From: Flavobacteriia bacterium
GTDB lineage: Bacteria > Bacteroidota > Bacteroidia > Flavobacteriales_D > Crocinitomicaceae
Assembly (NCBI GenBank): GCA_026391005.1
Contig: JAPLEV010000052.1
Location: forward strand, 1-64,000
Length of the DNA stretch: 64,000 bases
Direction: 5' to 3'
Part shown: one piece after another, positions 63,827-64,000 of the stretch
Layout: each line of letters begins with the position of its first letter
Numbering within the stretch: position 1 is the first letter of the stretch
The notes under the pieces: model-generated
The model's database searches: none
Told to the model about the DNA's origin: nothing
What the model saw: only the letters and a program-made list of their open reading frames with translations
Program-made: the position numbers and the translations under genes

Positions 63827-64000
63827 ATGGAAGGCAATACAGATATGACGAAAATACAACATGAAATAATTTCAGATTTCATGTTGTTTGATGATTGGAT
63901 GGAAAAATATGAATACATCATTGATCTTGGAAAAGAATTGCCATTAATTAATGAGAAATACAAAACAGATGAATATATAATTGAAGGATGCCAATCGAAG
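63827..64000 (+). CDS. sufE: Cysteine desulfuration protein SufE, 5' part (cut by window edge)
   Basis: 58 codons open to the right edge: MEGNTDMTKIQHEIISDFML... ending YIIEGCQSK. The WMEKYEYIIDLGKELPLI segment and the cysteine in EGCQSK match SufE, where that Cys accepts persulfide from SufS. A second ATG at 63845 is an alternative start. Coupled with sufS (3 bp gap). Confidence 0.88.
   Translation, partial: MEGNTDMTKIQHEIISDFMLFDDWMEKYEYIIDLGKELPLINEKYKTDEYIIEGCQSK

Noticed and set aside
1-64000. CRISPR array, tRNA/rRNA genes, insertion sequences
   Set aside because: Intergenic regions were read for regularly spaced repeats, tRNA-like TTCGAATCC arms and transposase motifs; none seen, although a covariance-model scan was not possible.

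Overview
The window is ordinary chromosome of an AT-rich member of the Bacteroidota, most likely order Flavobacteriales. The evidence is type IX secretion (T9SS) C-terminal sorting domains on two secreted proteins, the T9SS regulator PorX, Bacteroidota-typical families (DUF6089 outer-membrane protein, START-like protein, carboxypeptidase-like regulatory domains, collagen/S74 proteins), and repeated promoter boxes of the Bacteroidota type (TTG, about 17-19 nt, TAnnTTTG). I saw no tRNA or rRNA gene, CRISPR array, insertion sequence or prophage module.

Layout. 1-8.2 kb is a surface-polysaccharide locus on the minus strand: an ABC-2 permease, an ABC ATPase with a sugar-recognition-like C-terminal domain, a methyltransferase and two glycosyltransferases (the last cut by the left edge). 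The permease and ATPase are separated by a 1068-residue T9SS/PKD protein on the opposite strand and a 560-bp repeat-rich non-coding stretch. 8.4-18.3 kb is housekeeping and envelope: LolA, SmpB, RecR, a methyltransferase-like membrane protein, a START-like protein, an LptF/G permease followed by two glycosyltransferases, an M50 protease and Ffh. 18.5-22.1 kb has a small T9SS protein, a collagen-like fibre protein with an S74-type tail and a membrane-anchored unknown. 22.3-25.0 kb is a Rieske oxygenase plus amino-acid permease pair.

25.1-31.3 kb holds UvrA, Cmk, lipoproteins, SIMPL and DUF4870 proteins. 31.3-35.6 kb holds a TonB-dependent receptor, an unknown membrane protein and a BaiN-like flavoprotein. 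35.8-36.9 kb is a Fic protein with an unusual upstream repeat array. 37-44.8 kb has an esterase, an SDR, GmhA, a DCC protein, a BtuF-like binding protein, cystathionine beta-synthase, MtaB, a PTPS/FolE pterin pair and a Bax-inhibitor-1 protein. 44.9-49 kb has a 32-residue membrane protein missed by the ORF track, a GH3 protein, a deoxynucleoside kinase and HldD. 49-53 kb is a tightly overlapping four-gene operon (TPR, phosphosulfolactate synthase, WD40, DUF6089). 53.2-58.9 kb is GuaB, two parvulin-type chaperone/isomerases and MoxR. 59-64 kb has a small secreted protein, an HD phosphohydrolase, PorX, SufS and the start of SufE.

Genes that work together: ABC exporter plus glycosyltransferases/methyltransferase (glycan assembly and export); GmhA and HldD (ADP-heptose for LPS core); LolA, LptF/G and the periplasmic isomerases (outer-membrane biogenesis); PTPS plus FolE (reduced pterin synthesis); SufS plus SufE (Fe-S assembly); PorX plus T9SS cargo. 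The most notable non-obvious observations are a decayed 3' end of a second TonB receptor next to the intact one, two perfect tandem microduplications (43 bp over a start codon, 24 bp inside fic), the motif array upstream of fic, the biopterin-type PTPS motif, and the split exporter. I found no clearly new multi-gene system; the TPR/ComA/WD40/DUF6089 operon is the best candidate for an uncharacterised one.
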